A DNA stretch of 5,575 nt from the NCBI GenBank assembly GCA_934254755.1, contig CAKQMM010000095.1, forward strand, positions 1 through 5,575. The letters are read 5' to 3'. The DNA is from an uncultured Clostridia bacterium. GTDB taxonomy: Bacteria; Bacillota; Clostridia; Christensenellales; Borkfalkiaceae. The translations under genes were made by a program, and so were the position numbers. Shown here one piece after another: positions 5,575 to 5,575 of the stretch (position 1 is its first letter; each line of letters begins with the position of its first letter). The notes under the pieces are model-generated. The model did not search any database and was not told where the DNA came from. It was given only the letters and a program-made list of their open reading frames with translations.

Positions 5575-5575
5575 G

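Overview
The window looks like a piece of chromosome from an uncultured, probably gut-associated member of the Bacillota (Clostridia-like). Four things suggest this: strong AAGGAG ribosome binding sites on the sugar genes, a BspA-type leucine-rich-repeat lipoprotein, a DUF1846/UPF0371 protein, and AT-rich intergenic stretches between moderately GC-rich genes. The lineage is an inference; no rRNA or other marker gene is present.

Left part (1-2281): the 3' end of an L-rhamnose catabolic operon on the + strand. It runs from the last 39 codons of a rhamnulokinase (rhaB) to complete L-rhamnose isomerase (rhaA) and complete rhamnulose-1-phosphate aldolase (rhaD). Gaps are 1 and 9 bases, so this is a single transcript. 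It ends at a strong hairpin that can also serve the convergent gene beyond it. The three enzymes would take L-rhamnose through L-rhamnulose and L-rhamnulose-1-phosphate to dihydroxyacetone phosphate and L-lactaldehyde. No lactaldehyde reductase or mutarotase is visible.

Middle part (2314-3979): an AraC-family regulator on the - strand, convergent with the rha operon, and divergent from it a YgjV-family membrane protein on the + strand. The 120-130 base intergenic stretch holds face-to-face promoters whose core elements overlap, plus a short palindrome just before the membrane protein start. The membrane protein has two copies of a three-helix unit, each with a Trp and an Asn 16 residues apart. 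That matches the Trp/Asn sugar-pocket pair of SemiSWEET transporters. With a sugar regulator and a rhamnose pathway next door, it is a candidate rhamnose or deoxysugar facilitator. This is the most interesting hypothesis in the window.

Right part (3941-5575): a perfect 13-bp hairpin terminator separates the membrane protein from a convergent - strand pair. That pair is the C-terminal half of a DUF1846/UPF0371 protein, running off the right edge, followed by a small lipoprotein with BspA-type leucine-rich repeats. The stop of the first and the start of the second share a base (TAATG), so translational coupling is likely. No RNA genes, CRISPR arrays, insertion sequences or gene-free stretches over 300 bases were seen.
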